Notes: generated by a model not told the origin, from the letters alone. A stretch of DNA of 64,000 nt from Erythrocercus mccallii (GCA_013397435.1 VZRG01000032.1:1286931-1350930); one strand, 5' to 3'; shown: positions 34,255 to 47,975, counted from the stretch's first letter. Made by a program: numbers and translations.

Positions 34255-37200
34255 GTGAGCGGGCAGGCGAGGGCAGCGCACCCGTTCCGGCCTCCAGCCT
34301 CGCCACTTCTTTCTTAATGCTCCCTGTCTTCTTCCCTTGGGCCTGCTTCCTTCTCCTGCCCAGGCCCCGGCCGTTTTTCCCCCCCTTTTTTCCCTCCCCC
34401 TCCCAGCTCCTTCTTTTTACCCGTGAAGCCTGTTAGCCTGTTTCTAAGGCCACGTGCTTTCTGGTTTGACTTGCTCTGTCATCTTCTCTCCTTCCCGTCT
34501 GTTCTCTCACGTGAGTCTTGGTATGATATGCTCTTCTGCATTATGGCTGTTAGAAAAGAAGAGCTCCCTTTTCCAATGTTTTCCCATTTCCTCATCTCTT
34601 GCATGTTTTCTGTGTCTGCTTTCCAGTCTGCCTCTGCACCCTGTTAACAACCTCAGCTGCAGCGTTTCAAAGACTCTGAAATTGCTTTCGGTCTTTGCAG
34701 AACTTGTTACTATACTCTGTTCTGGTAGTTATTGCTGTATTTCTCTTTTCCTGTCTGCAATCGCTGTTGTCTCTGCCTTTCCCAAGTTTGAAAAATTTAT
34801 TTGAGGGGCAGCCAGGAGACAAGGACGGTTTAGGATTGGAAGAGAGAGGTGTGTAGGAAAGACTTAACTGTCATGTGATTTCTATCTCTGCCTGCCTTTC
34901 CTTGAATGTCATTTAGCTGATGTTTCCTGGTAGATGAAGAGACTTCCTGTTGTGATCCTGCAGGGGGAGGGTGCTGTTTGGAATGGCTGATGCTGGATTT
35001 GTTTGGCTTAGTGAAGGTTGGTTGGTTGGTTTCCAGCTCAGTTCAGGAGCTGGCAGGTTTCCTCTGTGTGATTGTTTTGTTTCTGTCAGTGGGTTGACCC
35101 TTTGTGTGAGAGCAGAGGAAGAGACGATTCTGCTGTTTGTGTTGTAAGAAAGGAAGTCATCATAACTTTTCCTTTATGGTAGCAGAAATAAGGAATAACA
35201 TGGTAGTTTTTCTGTACCAGCTCCTAAGCAGTCATATGAACTCAGTGACTGGCATTTTGACTACTTACAGATGGTGGACAAATTGGAGAAGACAGAAAAT
35301 CCTAAATCCAATTCATTAAGCTGAATGCCTAGTGTATGTGAAAATGCTGCTACTGTGTGTCTCATGCTTTGTCTTAAATTGTGTTGAACATGATGTAATA
35401 CAGTAAGTTGGTTGTTCCAAGTATATGCTCCCTTGTAAGTTGACAAATAGTGAGAAATAGTAATAGTTTAAGGAGCTGTACAAACTAATTAAGTTACTTT
35501 TGTTAACATTGGATTGAACACAGAGGGGAGCTGACAGGATCTCTGAAATTAATCTGGTTTTGAATTGGTTTTCTGTCGTCTTAAGAGCTGAGTAATCTTA
35601 ACCAGTAGGTTGACTGCTCTTGTGGAATCTTAGGATCATGAAGAAGAACATTAAAATGTGAATACTTCTAGAAGTCATACTTGAAACAGCTATTCCTTTT
35701 GCATTATTTTGGATATCTTCCTTTGTATCTAGAGCCTTGATGATATTTTCAGTGAAAGAATTGGATGATAGCCGCAGTTGGAGCTGAAATAGCAGGAACA
35801 AAAGTCAGTTACAGAAAATACTCCTAGTATAGAGAGATACACTTGTGCAGGTACAAGAAAACAAACTTTTTATTTCTTGAAGTCATATCCAAGCCTGAAT
35901 TGGAATCTGTCAGGAAGTATGCAAAGTACTGCTTGGTCTAAATCCAGAAGCTGTTATAGACATCTTAAGAAAGGAAGAACTCCATGTTTTGGTTTACTGT
36001 ACCACTGAAGCTTTACATTTTGGATTTGATACATCATGCGAACAAAGGTGGTAGAGGAGGCGTGTCCACTCTTTTTGTGGCCTTTCCCTAGTAAATGTAG
36101 TAGTCCTCATGGTCAAAGCTGATGGTCTGTATTTGAAGTACAAACAACACTATTATCTATAATGCTTTATTAACTGCTTTGATTTTGTTATTATAATTAT
36201 TTTAGTTCAGAGGAAGCTTTTCAATTGTTATGTCATCGGCATGTTGTGAAGGACAGGATCTCTTTGTGTGTTTAAAGAAGCTTTGCATAGTAGTAGAAGT
36301 ACAGACAAAACTCTGTAAATAGTTTTGCGGTGTATCAGAGCACAAACCTGTGATGGACTTTTGTAGGCTGTGTAACCCTGGCAGATGAAGAAGTACTTCA
36401 CTTCAACTTTGGTCTTTGCCCAACCTGTATTGCCTACTTGCCAGCCCTGTCTCTGAGTTGCCTTTTATACTTGTTTCCTATTCTGCATTGTCACTTGCTA
36501 ACCTAAACGTACGATTGCACATTTAAAATATCCCTCTTAATATCTAAAGAGAAGTTCAGAGTCCCCCCATCTGTGGTTAATATAGATGCAATGAGAACAA
36601 GATTTTTTTTCTCATTTATTGTACAGTAGAAAGGGCTTATCAGAATGGTTTGGCTTGTAGGTACTTGAATAAAGTATTTGAAAATTTGACAACTGATCTT
36701 AATATGACTACGTGTATGTATATAATAGGAAATGATTTCATTGACTTTCCTTCAAGGAAATGAATGTGTATGAGCCAGATATTTTTATATTACTATTGCA
36801 TTACTATTTTTCATCTCCAAGCTATCACAAAATCAATGTATTTGTATGGTATAACTACAGGTTACTAATTTAATCTCAGCTTTCTTCAAAACTTTAAATT
36901 AATCATTTTTTTTCTACTTACACACTTAAACCTCATTTTTGTATTTAAGTAACATATGATTTTGAGAATTGAGCCTGACTTATCTTTAATATTTCAGGAT
37001 TGTCTTTGAGCAAAATATTTGGCTTTTTTGGTTCTTTGTTACTTGCTACAGCCATACAAATATTAGAGTATACTCACAGCACTTGTGTTCTTGTATTTTA
37101 TTCCCTCTGCAGTTCTTAAGGTTGCTTGATGCGTGCATTTCAAGCATGAGCAGTGCTGCCGAATTGCTAAACTCTTTTTTTTGTGGGATTTCATAACAAA

Positions 37201-37885
37201 CTCTTGGGGTTGCCTTTATATACTGTAGAAGTGTAGATGACTTTCTTGCAGATAAATCTGCATGTCTGAAAATCTCTTTCCTAAGGATTTATGTTGTAGC
37301 CTGGCTCAAGTTGCAACTAATCCAAGTCCTGTTGCTCAGTTCAGTTTGTATTTACAGCTCTGTGAATTTTCTGGGGTAAAAAAAGCAAACTTTGTTCAGT
37401 TCACTATGGATTTTCTGCTTGAGACCAGTTAATTTATTTATAAGAGTAAGAAAACTGGATCGTAAGTATATGAATAAATGTCTTAGGAAGAACTCCGGTT
37501 TGTTAGTTACTTTTAGTTTTCTTTTTAAAAAGACCTCATAATAACAGCCATCCATCATTTATAGTGAAGTGTCTTGTCTGTTTTGCAGGTAAGTAAATAG
37601 CAAAACAGGTAACATATGAAACACTGGTGCTTTTGAATGGTTATGTTACTTTTCAAGTCATACGTTCTTTTTTCATTCAACAAATGCTGCATAATTTTTG
37701 AAGTCTAAGCTTGTACTTAATTTCTTGTACTTCTGTGATAGGATTTCTTGTGCAATGTATAAATGTCAATTTGGCTTTCTCGATAATTAAAATTATGTGA
37801 GATCAACTAATAGTAAGCTTCTTTTCGAACACAATATTGTAGTGCTCTTTATGTTTGCTGAAATGTTTTGTCTTGTTCAAAACAG
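34255..37885 (+). other. MLLT10: MLLT10 intron 1 (first intron within the coding region)
   Basis: Bounded by donor GTGAGC and an acceptor ending AAAACAG. About 3.6 kb of AT-rich sequence with no recognised mobile element or nested gene. Pyrimidine-rich near its 5' end. Confidence 0.9.
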
Positions 37886-37965
37886 CTTGCTATGGAATTG
37901 TTCAAGTACCCACTGGACCATGGTTTTGCAGAAAGTGTGAATCTCAGGAAAGAGCAGCCAGAGTG
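37886..37965 (+). CDS. MLLT10: MLLT10, second coding exon
   Basis: 80 bases: the last two bases of the split alanine codon, then 26 codons reading CYGIVQVPTGPWFCRKCESQ and ERAARV, identical to my memory of human AF10. It supplies C58, C71 and C74 and so completes the C4HC3 PHD finger begun in the preceding exon. The donor GTATGT at 37966 gives a phase-0 intron. Confidence 0.97.
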
Positions 37966-38198
37966 GTATGTGTTTTGTTTATTAAGTAATGCTTGTTATA
38001 ATCCTTGTGTGGATAATATTTACCCAAGTGTTAGAGTAATAACTGAAGAGAGCTTTGCTTTCTGTTGTAATTCATCTAAATGCTGTTCAGAAAGACTGTT
38101 TATCTTCTTATTTTTTTCAAAAATACATAAACGTCTCTGAAGTAGTCTGACAGTGTCAGGGTGTGGGGTTTTTGGTTTTTAGATGGTGGAGTTTTTTT

Positions 38199-38219
38199 GT
38201 TTGTTTGTTTGTTTGTTTT
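38199..38219. repeat. (GTTT)n microsatellite
   Basis: Five tandem GTTT units in MLLT10 intron 2. Confidence 0.85.
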
Positions 38220-41200
38220 ATCCTTTTTTTTTGTCCATGTGTAGATTTTGGTTAATTTTGTCAGTTTAACACACAGGTACAGGAAGTAAATAAAATCTGT
38301 ATCAAATTTTCTTTTACAGCAACCTTAGGTTGCCAGTTAAAAGCTTCAGTCTAGGAACACTCGCAACAAGTAGTGTTAATTTCAAAAACTAATGCTTATT
38401 TGGAGTGTGATACTTAGAATTGAAGAAGTATCTTTCTGTCTTTCTAATTCTTTTATGGTAGATATTGGGGATTCAGATAATGCTTTTTTTTGCATGAGGT
38501 TACATGAGGTTTTGTTTTGGTCAGACTTGTTGGTTTGTTAGATGAAACTGGGTGATGTCAGGCATTTTTAGAAAAAGAGAATCCCATTTCTCCCTGCTTG
38601 GCACTTCTTAGTTTGTCTTCCAGCTAAAGATAAACTGAGACAAGCGAGAGTATTTAGAAAGACTAAGCTATTCCTTTGCCTCTGAAAAAAATTTCATTGC
38701 AAGAAAAGGTGGTGCAGCATCTTAGAGCAGTGTGTAAACTGTTTCTGACTTTCATATCTAAAAACAAATGAGGAGTCACAGACCAAATTTTCAGTTACTG
38801 TCAGTGACTATCAGTGTGTTTACATGACCTGTTTGCTGCACCTATTTCCTTTTCTAATATAAAGTGCTATAGAAATGATGGCAAGACTTAGTGTTGAATG
38901 AGTTTTTGGCACAGATCTAAAGAATCTCATTCCTCTGCTTTTTCCCACTTTTTGCCACTAATGTGTTCACAATGCCCAGGGTAATTGAGACTTACTTAGT
39001 TCTTCCAAAGCAACCTGTTGGTGGGAGCAAGAAGGGATTGATGTTTGTGTTTCTTCAAGTATTTGTCAATAGAAAATCAAAACCCTTTCTAAAGAACGGC
39101 TGCTTCTTTTCCTGAGGAGACCATCAGCTGTGTAAAGTTTTAAGAGTAGTATTTTTTTATGTTGCTGAGTTTGATATGTACAGATTGATAGCAAAGTTAA
39201 AAAAACAGAGGAGAGAGAAAGACAGCTGGTGACAACAAGAGGATTTTCCAAGAGAATGATAGGGAATGCTTGTGGTTTGGGATACTGTTAATTCTGGCTT
39301 CTCATGACACAAGGAGTGAAAGAGAACTGTCCAGAGTTCTATAATAAACAGTGCTCACTGCATTATGATAATTTCTCAAGTTTACCAAGAGAATAGCTTT
39401 GATAGACTACTTTACTTTGCTGTTTGAAGTGAAGAAGGAATAGTGATAACTGAATTTTTTGCCTGGTGTATTCTGTTCTTTTTTCCACCAAACAGTGTCT
39501 GTTCAGTTCAGCAGGTTGATTATTGATTTTGTTTGGGAAAAAGAAATCCCATTTGTAATGTAGTGTAGGTTTAAGTGGTTCTCAGGTGAAACCAACTGCA
39601 TGTGAGGTATAACAGCTGAAGTTTTAACAACTATTTGTATGTTAGCAAGTTAGAAACATCGTGGCTGTATCTGAGGTGTCTTGGAGCAGCTCTTGACATT
39701 CATAAACTAAACTCAAGCCATGACCTCAGTATAGAAACTAGAGCTTTACAGGAAGCAGTTCATGAGACCCAGAAGTTTTGACACACTTTCTTACAAAAGC
39801 AAACATCCTTATCATCACTGTATGAGACTGAAGCTTAGTTTTTCTCTTGGCCTTTTTGCCTATAAACAAAACCAGAATTAAATTAACTATATTATATTGA
39901 CTGTGCTTCTGCTTACTTACTTTTAATCTTTAAAACAATGTCAGTATTGCGCTCAAGACATATTTTTCCATGCTGATGCTGTCTGTGTTGTGTGGTTTTG
40001 AGGTGTGTTTCTTGTTTTTTAAGCTTCAGTTGCTGGGCAAATAAATTCATTCTGATCAGCAACTGCAGTTAATTGCTCACAATAAAGTTAGTCTTGCTTT
40101 TCCAATGAAAAGAAATGGACTAACTCAGGAGCACTTAATGCAAGTTGGTGGGTCACCAGAGAAGTTCACTTAATAGCAGACTAGGACAGGTGGCTTTCCA
40201 TGTACTATCAAGTGTTATGCACTGGTATGTACTGTGTTCCCTTTCTTCTGTGTGCTGCCTCTAGGCTGGTGCATACTGGCTGGGAGCCAAAGTGGTGGCT
40301 GGTTGACTTTGGTGTTTTTGTTGGCGAGCTGGGAGCCAGCGTCTTGGCTGCTGAATGGTCAGTTACTAGTTGGAAAGCTCTGCTCCGTGCTGGACAAATC
40401 ATACCGAATTTTGGTTCCAGCAGGGTCATGTTTTTCTCTGTGTGTGAGAGAAAGTCACACTTTCTCATAAACCTGAACTCTTTGGATAATGGATGTATTG
40501 AGGTGGCTAGTAATTATTAGACTTCCTTTTTAATCATGCTTATGTAGTGCATAATTGAAGATTGTAGTCCCAGTATGCATTTTTTACATTATTGTGTAAG
40601 TTTTTAACTATTGCTTGAAAAATCTTAGTTTCCTCTAAATTAGCTCATTTAACTTAGGTGACCTATGGTGAGCTTGAAATTCAAGTCTCTTTAAGATTGG
40701 TGATGACAGCTCCCAGCTTTGCTTGTGTCAGCACCAGCTGTTATTACCCTGCATATTAGGCCCTTCTGGTGTCTCAGATGTACCTGAACTTCTGAGTCCA
40801 AAAGCAGGGCAAATACATATTGATGTAGAAAAAGTTAATTTTGAGGTCTGTGTGAGATTGTTTATATATGGATTACTACATAAAGGACTTTGGGTCGTGG
40901 CTTAAGTAATTGGATGGTGCACGTGTATTGTCTAAGGGCTGATAGTTCTGGTACCCAAAGAAAGTCTGGAGAACTAAGCTTAGGATTTGTAGCACAACTG
41001 TTGTTCAAGAAGACTTTTCCCCCCCATAGTCCTGTTACCTGTCAAACATCTTCCTTGATGATCTTCTATTAAGAATAATTTAAATATAGTATATAGTGGA
41101 GTGAAAATAGACAATGTGTTTATGGTTTACTAAAAGCTCCTACTCTTCATACTCATCATGAAGCAGCTGCAGTAATCTGTGTGATAGAGATACCAGGCAG

Positions 41201-42773
41201 GAGTTCACCATTTGTACAGGTAGCTTGGTCAGGCTTCTTAGCTATGTATAGGTCTTGCTCTTCTGAATCCATCTTGATTCAGAGAGATTAGGAGATCTCT
41301 GTACTGAAGTGTTAAGAATTCCAGGAAGTTTTATTACCTCAAAGCGTAACTCAGAGGCTAAATGTGAGGTTGGATTGGTTGCATTGCAGGTGAATCACTG
41401 TGCTGTTGATCTTTTTCACTGGAGTGTGAATATTCTAAGTCTGTCCTTGCATCTGGAAGAATCAGTTTGGACTTGGTACAAATTAATGTTGTAACAGTGG
41501 TGTTTTTTTTGCTTGGCATTTCTGTGGAGTTTTTTTTTTTTGGTGGGGTGGCTTAAGTTAAATGCAGTTGTGGTCCAGAACTGAGTCAGCATGTTTGTGT
41601 GACACAATAGCTTGTCTGATGAGCCACCTGGATTTTGGTCCTGGAAAATGTGCTGTGGGAGCTGTGACTCCCTGTGGAGCTAGCTGCATAAGACTTGAGA
41701 TAGGTCCATCTGTATCTCAGCTCAGTCTGGCATAGCTGGAGTCTCTGTGCTTGCACATGTGTTTCTTGGAACTTTGTGTGGGGACAAAAGACTGTCATTG
41801 CAGAGTAAGTTTAGACCATACACTACTCAGTTCTTAAGGGTTCAGAGCAGTAGAAATGCAGCTATACTGTTTACTCAGTTCAGGTACACTGTGTGCTCGT
41901 AGTGATAGGTTCCTGCTGGTTATTCTACAAGACCTGAGCTGCATCTGCTGCACAGATGATTCAGACTCTGAACACCTGAATTTTAATTTTTTAAAAAAAA
42001 TCTGTTTATATAACAAGAGTTGGAGATCTCTCCAAATTCTCTTTTTAAAAAATGTTCTATCGCATTAATCTACAAAATTTTTTGTAGTGTTGCTCATAAC
42101 AATTGTTTGATGTATCCATACACGTCACTCTTAGCATTTATGTAGTATAAAATAAGCATAGATGCAATATTACATGCCTTTTGCCTAAACAGAAAGAGGC
42201 AAAGAAGGAGGAACTAGGAATGCAGCCTTTCAATATGCACACAGGTTTGTGATCAGAGCTCTGATACCTCTGGCTCAGCAGGCTGCCTGCAGGGCAGTGG
42301 GATCTGTACTTACTAACACCTGTATCTGTAAACTAGAATCAATTTTGATAAATATGGTCACAATACAGGTGAACTAAACTTTATTTTAGAAGAAGAAAAC
42401 TTGCTGGTTTTTTTTTCTTCAATTTGAATACTGTCCATCAATAAGGACTAATATACTTTGCAGTCTCTTTGAAGATATCTGTTGAAATAATTCTTAAAGA
42501 ATTGTTGAATGTTTCTTTAATGTGTATCCATATTTTTCCTTAAAGGACGCTTTATATAAGAATACTACTACAGCTACTTTAAGAATATTGTAACAAATAT
42601 TACTAGAAGAATTGCTTTAGTTTTGAGCTTACTAGAGAAAAATTGATTTGTGTGCTTTTGTTATTTGTCTGGCTTTTATGAATGACTGTGCACTCTAGAA
42701 GGCATTGCATATTAGTTTGTAGCTGGATATCTTGAATAAAAAGTCTGCCTAAGGATACTTAGGGAGAACATAT

Positions 42774-43286
42774 TGTGTTGGGTTTGTTTGACAAGGTTTT
42801 GTTAAAAAGAGAACTGCAGGAGGGATTTCTCTCAGGAGCTGCCAGAAACATCCCCTGTGTCTGACAGAGCCAATGCCAGCCCGGCTCCGAGAGAGACCTG
42901 CTGCTGGCCAAGACTGAGCCGATCAGCAACTGTGGCAATGCCCCTGAGATAACATATTTAAAAACAGATAAAAACCCCTGCTGAATAGAAACTGCAGCTG
43001 GAGAGATGTGTGAGGGAAACAACTCTACAGACAGCAAGGTTGGTGAAGAAGGATGGGGAGGTGCTCCAGATGCTTGAGCGGAGATTCCCTTGCAGCTGGT
43101 GGTGAGGACTGTGGGAAGGCAGGCTGTCCCCCTGCAGTCCATGGAAGCCAGCCGGGGAGCAGAAACCCACCTGCAGCCTGTGGAGGATCCCATGCTGGAG
43201 CAGGTAGAGGCACCTGAAGAAGGCTGTGACCCCATGGGAAACCCATGCTAGAGCAGGCTTCTGGCCGGACTTGTGTAGAGAGAGGC
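42774..43286 (+). mobile_element. Outer ERV-type LTR, 5' part (split by a younger LTR)
   Basis: Begins TGTGTTGGGTTTG and continues with a segment (about 42841-43281) containing spaced copies of a TGGAGCAGG-type motif and an ATATTTAAA TATA-like element near 42953. I recognise this as a long, high-copy LTR seen in songbird genomes, probably ERVL-related. It stops at 43286 where a second LTR is inserted and resumes at 43952. No internal retroviral genes are present, so it is a solo LTR. The name and class are from memory. Confidence 0.75.
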
Positions 43287-43946
43287 TGTTGTAGGGTGAC
43301 TTTATGATGCCTGTATCCCCAGTTGTCTGTTCTGTTAGTGCTGTATGCTGAGTCCTGTACCTTTAAGGCTGCTTCTGAGCGTGAACCAGGGAAAGAAGAA
43401 GCGCAGAGTTTGTATTGAGAGAACTGCCGGACTCCTCTGCATTCCTCACTCTTGACTGTGTTCGTGGAGGCACGGACAGCGGCAGGACCGAGATCTCCTG
43501 TGCTTTTAGTTTTAGGTAGCTGAGGCAGAGAAGTTCCCTGGACTGGTTTTTTCTTCCTTTTCTTGAGACTGTTTAAATCTGCTCTGGACTGAAAACCCAG
43601 AGGAACACCGAGGGCTCGCACCTGTGGCCCACTGGGCCTGGACCTCCGGAGGGACTGGGATTGATAACAGACTGAGAGAACTGAGCTACACCCACGGCAA
43701 GGACTTTCTCTGTTTGCCATCTCTCTTCGGAGCGGCAAAAGGTTTTATTGTTTCATTATTCATTTTATTGTTTCATATTATTCATTCTTTGTACCTGTAG
43801 GTATCTTTGTTAAATAAATAGCTTTTTTCCACTTTTCTCTGAGGAAGTTACTTCCCTGGACTGGCAGGGGGGAGGGGCCATTTGGGTTTGCTTTCCAGAG
43901 GAACCCCTTTGGAGGTTTCCTCCCAAATTTGCCCTAAACCAAGACA
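43287..43946 (+). mobile_element. Inner solo LTR inserted in the outer LTR
   Basis: 660 bases, starting TGTTGTAGGGTGACTTTATG and ending AACCAAGACA, i.e. with the TG...CA ends of an LTR. It is flanked by a 5-base direct duplication GAGGC (43282-43286 and 43947-43951). Five bases is typical of ERVL-type integration. A polyadenylation hexamer AATAAA lies at 43813-43818. Deleting the element and one GAGGC restores a continuous outer LTR. No retroviral coding sequence is present; it is the product of LTR-LTR recombination. Confidence 0.88.
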
Positions 43947-43951
43947 GAGGC

Positions 43952-44565
43952 CCATGCTGGAGCAGGTTTGCTGGCAGGACTTGGGACCTATGAGGATTCC
44001 ATACTGGAGCAGTCTTCCTGTGGGACTGCTCCCTACAGAACGGGGGGCATGCTGGAGCAGTTCATGAAGAACTGGAGCTTATGAGAAAGAGTTGTGTTTG
44101 AGAAGTTAGTAGAGGACTATCTCCCGTGGGAGGGACCCCATGCTGGAGCAGGGGGAGAGTGTGAGGATTTCTGCCTCTGAGAAGGAAGAGGAAACAGCAT
44201 GTGATGAACTCAGCAGAGCCCCCATTCCCCTGTGCTGTTGGATGAGAGGAGGTAGTGGAAATGGGGGGTGAAGTTGAGCCTGGGAAGAATTGGGGGGTGG
44301 CAAGAAGGTATTTTAAGATTCAGTTGTTATTTTCTCATTATCCTACTATGACTTGCTTGGTAATAAAATAATTTTTCCCCAAACTGAATTTGCTTCACTT
44401 AGTGATGGTAACTAGTGAGTGATCTCTCCCTGTCTTTATGTTGACCTAGGAGCCTTTTTTCAGTTTCTGTCCCCTGTCCAGTTGAGAAGGGGAGTGACAG
44501 AGAATGTTGGTGGGCACCTAGTATCCAGCCAGGTTCTAGTTGCCATGGTGTGTCTTGGTGCCACA
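43952..44565 (+). mobile_element. Outer ERV-type LTR, 3' part
   Basis: Continues the outer LTR with spaced CATGCTGGAGCAG-type repeats (about 43952, 44048 and 44140), a polyadenylation signal AATAAA at 44362-44367, and a 3' section containing TGGTGGGCACCTAG and ATCCAGCCAGG. The end at 44565 (CACA) is a best guess; no clean outer target-site duplication was found. Confidence 0.72.
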
Positions 44566-47500
44566 GATGGGCCATAAGAATGTCAGGATATGGAATGTAA
44601 TTGGGGAGGTAGCAGGCAAAACTTGGACTGAACAGAATTAGAAAAGCAGAATGATTGTGGAGACTTCGTGTTGTTCTGATTGTGGTGAAGGTGAAAATTT
44701 TTATTTTGAAATACTACGGATTGAGTGATGTGTGTTTCTTGTCCATTATATAGATGGGTGAGCATTGTTTGTTTTGCATTTCATGAGTATGAGAAAATTT
44801 TTTTTCCTGTGCACATTTTGTGTACATATGTAGTGAATACAGATGTAAAACCCTATTGTACTGCAACTCTCAAAAGATGACAGAATTGCTTAGCATTATG
44901 ATGTCTGGTCTTCAAGGTTCGGAGTGCAAAAAGTGCAGAAGGTGATGCAGAAGTGCAGTATAGTTTCTGTGTACTTCCCTGATGTATCAAAGTGGGAGTA
45001 TTAATGCCATTTCTGACTGTGCTTCCTTCACGGGTTTTTTTCTTCCTTTTTTTTGTGTGCTGCATTTTTTCCTGCTTGTATGTGTACTTGTTACTTGGTT
45101 TGTAAATACACAGATGAGTTCATAAACTTATCTGAAGCACTTTCCTACAGCAGAGAAAAGGTCTGCTACTTTTCTTTTAAGTTTTGATTAGCTAGTTTAC
45201 CGGAATGTACATGTAATTTGTGCAGTAGTTTATAATTACATTATGCAAATTATGGTTACTTAGAGTATTCAGGCTATGAAACAGTGTTACATCACTCAAG
45301 TACTACTTGATCGAAAATTTTTGAGCATAGATGTCAATATAACAGGTACTTCAATAAATAGTCTAAAGGTTCTTTGGCAAAATTACTAACCAGAGTGAGG
45401 CTTGAACAAAACACTTTCCCTTACAAGAATTGCGTAATCGTTATGTGGAAATGTTTTATGACTATTTGTTTCATTGTATTCACTGGCAGAAGAAGTCTCT
45501 AAAGTAAGCAAGGAGTTCCTCAGCTTGTGAGAAGCCTTGCTTAGAATTGATGCTAAAGTTTTTAGCTAGGATTTTTTAGGATAAAGCTGTGATATGTTGC
45601 AGAAGAACATGGAAATGAACCACTGCATACTGTATTTTCTTCATGTAGATTGAATTGAGTCAGTCACATACTTTCAGGCTGATAAAAAAAAAAAGAGCAT
45701 TTAGCTGGAAATGCAGCCAAATGTGACAGGCATTTCTCATAGCCTTCTGATGCTTTATATTGAAGATCAGAGTGTAAATCTTAAACTTTATGTATGTTTA
45801 TAATTCGGATTCTTGCAATATCTAGCAGGGCCTACTAGTCTTAAGTATGTGGTAGGAGATGTATGGTTTTGGACTGCCAAAGTTGGAGTAGCCAGATCAT
45901 GATACATACACCTTGTGTGTCATTGCTATGTTACATTGTACTCTACATTATCTCACTTCCAGTTACCTTACTTGCACTCAGTGAAGATATGACTAAATGT
46001 CACCTGTAGTACTTACTGAGTGGATGGTCTTGGAAGAATGCTGATTTCCATGTTGAGTGCCTCTAATCTTCTTGTCATAGTCTACAAATTTATTATCTGT
46101 AGTAGATGTTTTTGACAGAGCTAACTGAATCTGCATATATTTTTATCTGATGCCTTGATAAAAAGAACTAGGTGGAAGCTCTTTAATTTATCCAGGTATA
46201 AACCCCAAAATGCTTCAGGTAGTCAGTCTGTTTTTCTTTTACCTGTCAACCGTCTGCTTTAAAAAAAAGTTCTTTCTTTCTCCTGGGACAGATGACTGAA
46301 TAGAGATGGGGCAGAGATTTGGCAAATTTGTCAGCATCAAGAAATGGTTATTTGAAGATGAAGATGACTTAATTTCTTAAGTTGTCAAGTTGCAGAACAT
46401 AGCACTTTGGAAGAGAAGTACTGACAACATGCATTCGTTTGCTCTATTAGTGATGTCAGCCAGTTGGGGATTCTTGGATGTGGCAGAAGATACTTTGATT
46501 CCTGTTGGTTCTTCGTTGTGGTTTATAAACACTGGAGTCTGGTGTGAATCATAGTGAAACACTGCAACTTTAATTTGCCTTTTTTTGGATATTTGAGAAA
46601 TTGTGTAGTTAGCTCCTTGCTGACTTCTGCTTCAAATCCTGGCATGGTTGTAAGCTATAATTTATAGACTTAATTAGATGAAAATAGTGAAGGTGGGTAT
46701 TTTGTGAGTTTATAAGGTTTATATAGGGTTTATAAGGTCTGAAGATACTGTGGCTTGAGAATATTGATAAAATATATTGCTATCCCACTGCAGTTCAGAA
46801 ACTGATAAATAAAGAAGTGTGGATTTAGTTTTGTACATAGAAGTCTCTTCTTTGGCTGGGTCATCTGTTCCTAAAGCAGCTCATCCTTTTTGCTGTTTTT
46901 CTGGCAAGTATTACAAAGCATGGATATTAAAATAGAAAGAATCCTAATGGGAATTTTCATAGTACCTAATCAGTTTTAAAGAAAAAGCACAAAAGAAATT
47001 ACCAGTAAAATATCAGAGTAAAAAACATTTGGTATGAATAGATAGCTTAAGTTTGGTGTGAGTAGAGGTTCAGTAATTTTCAGCAGCTGCTGGAAATGCT
47101 TGTGAGTTTTACTGGACTTTCTGGAGGCTTCATGGGCTGAGATGTTGATCTTCCCTGGTTAGCCTTTATACATTGGCAGTAGTGATTTTGCTTCATTGAA
47201 GATGGCTTGAAGCAGGGAATAGAAAGATGAGATGTCACTGTGTTCTGAGAGTTGGGGGTAAGCTGTTGTCAGCAGATGTAGATGTGGTCAGTCTGGTGCA
47301 CATCCTGTTGCTGGGTCTGTTCTTGTGCTAACTGCCTGTAAATTGACATCTATTGATAGAATTTATGCGAAGATCTGAATTTCCAGATAAAAATGTCTTG
47401 GCAACAGTGTACTGGTTTGAACTACTCTGCAAATTGTCTGCAGGTTTTTCTTTTTGTTGCCTAGTCTGCAGCAAAAACTGTTCCTTTGTAGTAGCCTCTA

Positions 47501-47698
47501 AGATAGTTGTTTTTCTGTAGATAGCCTCTGATTAGCTGAGTTTGAGTTAGATTTTCTATTAACTATAATCTACTTGTCTTTGGTTCTTAGTTTCAGTTAG
47601 CACACTTATATCGAGGTGTCTTTAGAATATGGTATCTTTCTGTAGACGGAGCTATGTTTACATTGGTTGTTCAGTACTGTAGTCTTGGGTTTCATGCC

Positions 47699-47975
47699 TG
47701 AGATGTTTTGGTTTTCTGAAATTTTTTTTCCAGGCAACTTTTTGTAAATAAGATACGTTTTTCTAACTGTACCCGTGTTTTCATTCCTTTTCCTAGGAGG
47801 GACTTCTTGATGTCCCTCTGGGTTTGATGATTGAAGAGGTTTGTCCTTGTTTCACCAGTTGAATTGGTCTGTGTAAAATAGTATAAAAGGGGGACACATC
47901 CCGACAATAAACTGAATCATTTTCTCAGCCTTCTGAACTCAGAGTCCATGTCATAGTGTGAACAACAGCGTCACA
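47699..47975 (+). mobile_element. Short ERV-type solo LTR
   Basis: A compact unit with a TATA box (GTATAAAAG, 47881-47889) 24 bases upstream of AATAAA (47906-47911), then a terminal segment ending AACAGCGTCACA. This short TATA-to-poly(A) layout is typical of ERVK-type avian LTRs. It lies in the same orientation as MLLT10. I could not find a target-site duplication, so the ends are approximate. No internal coding sequence accompanies it. Confidence 0.6.

Noticed and set aside
37868..38140. Short plus-strand frame overlapping MLLT10 exon 2
   Set aside because: It reads a different frame from the exon; the true frame gives the AF10 PHD-finger sequence.
43025..43738. 237-codon minus-strand frame
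   Set aside because: It lies inside the two nested LTRs, antisense to them, with no retroviral or host domain.
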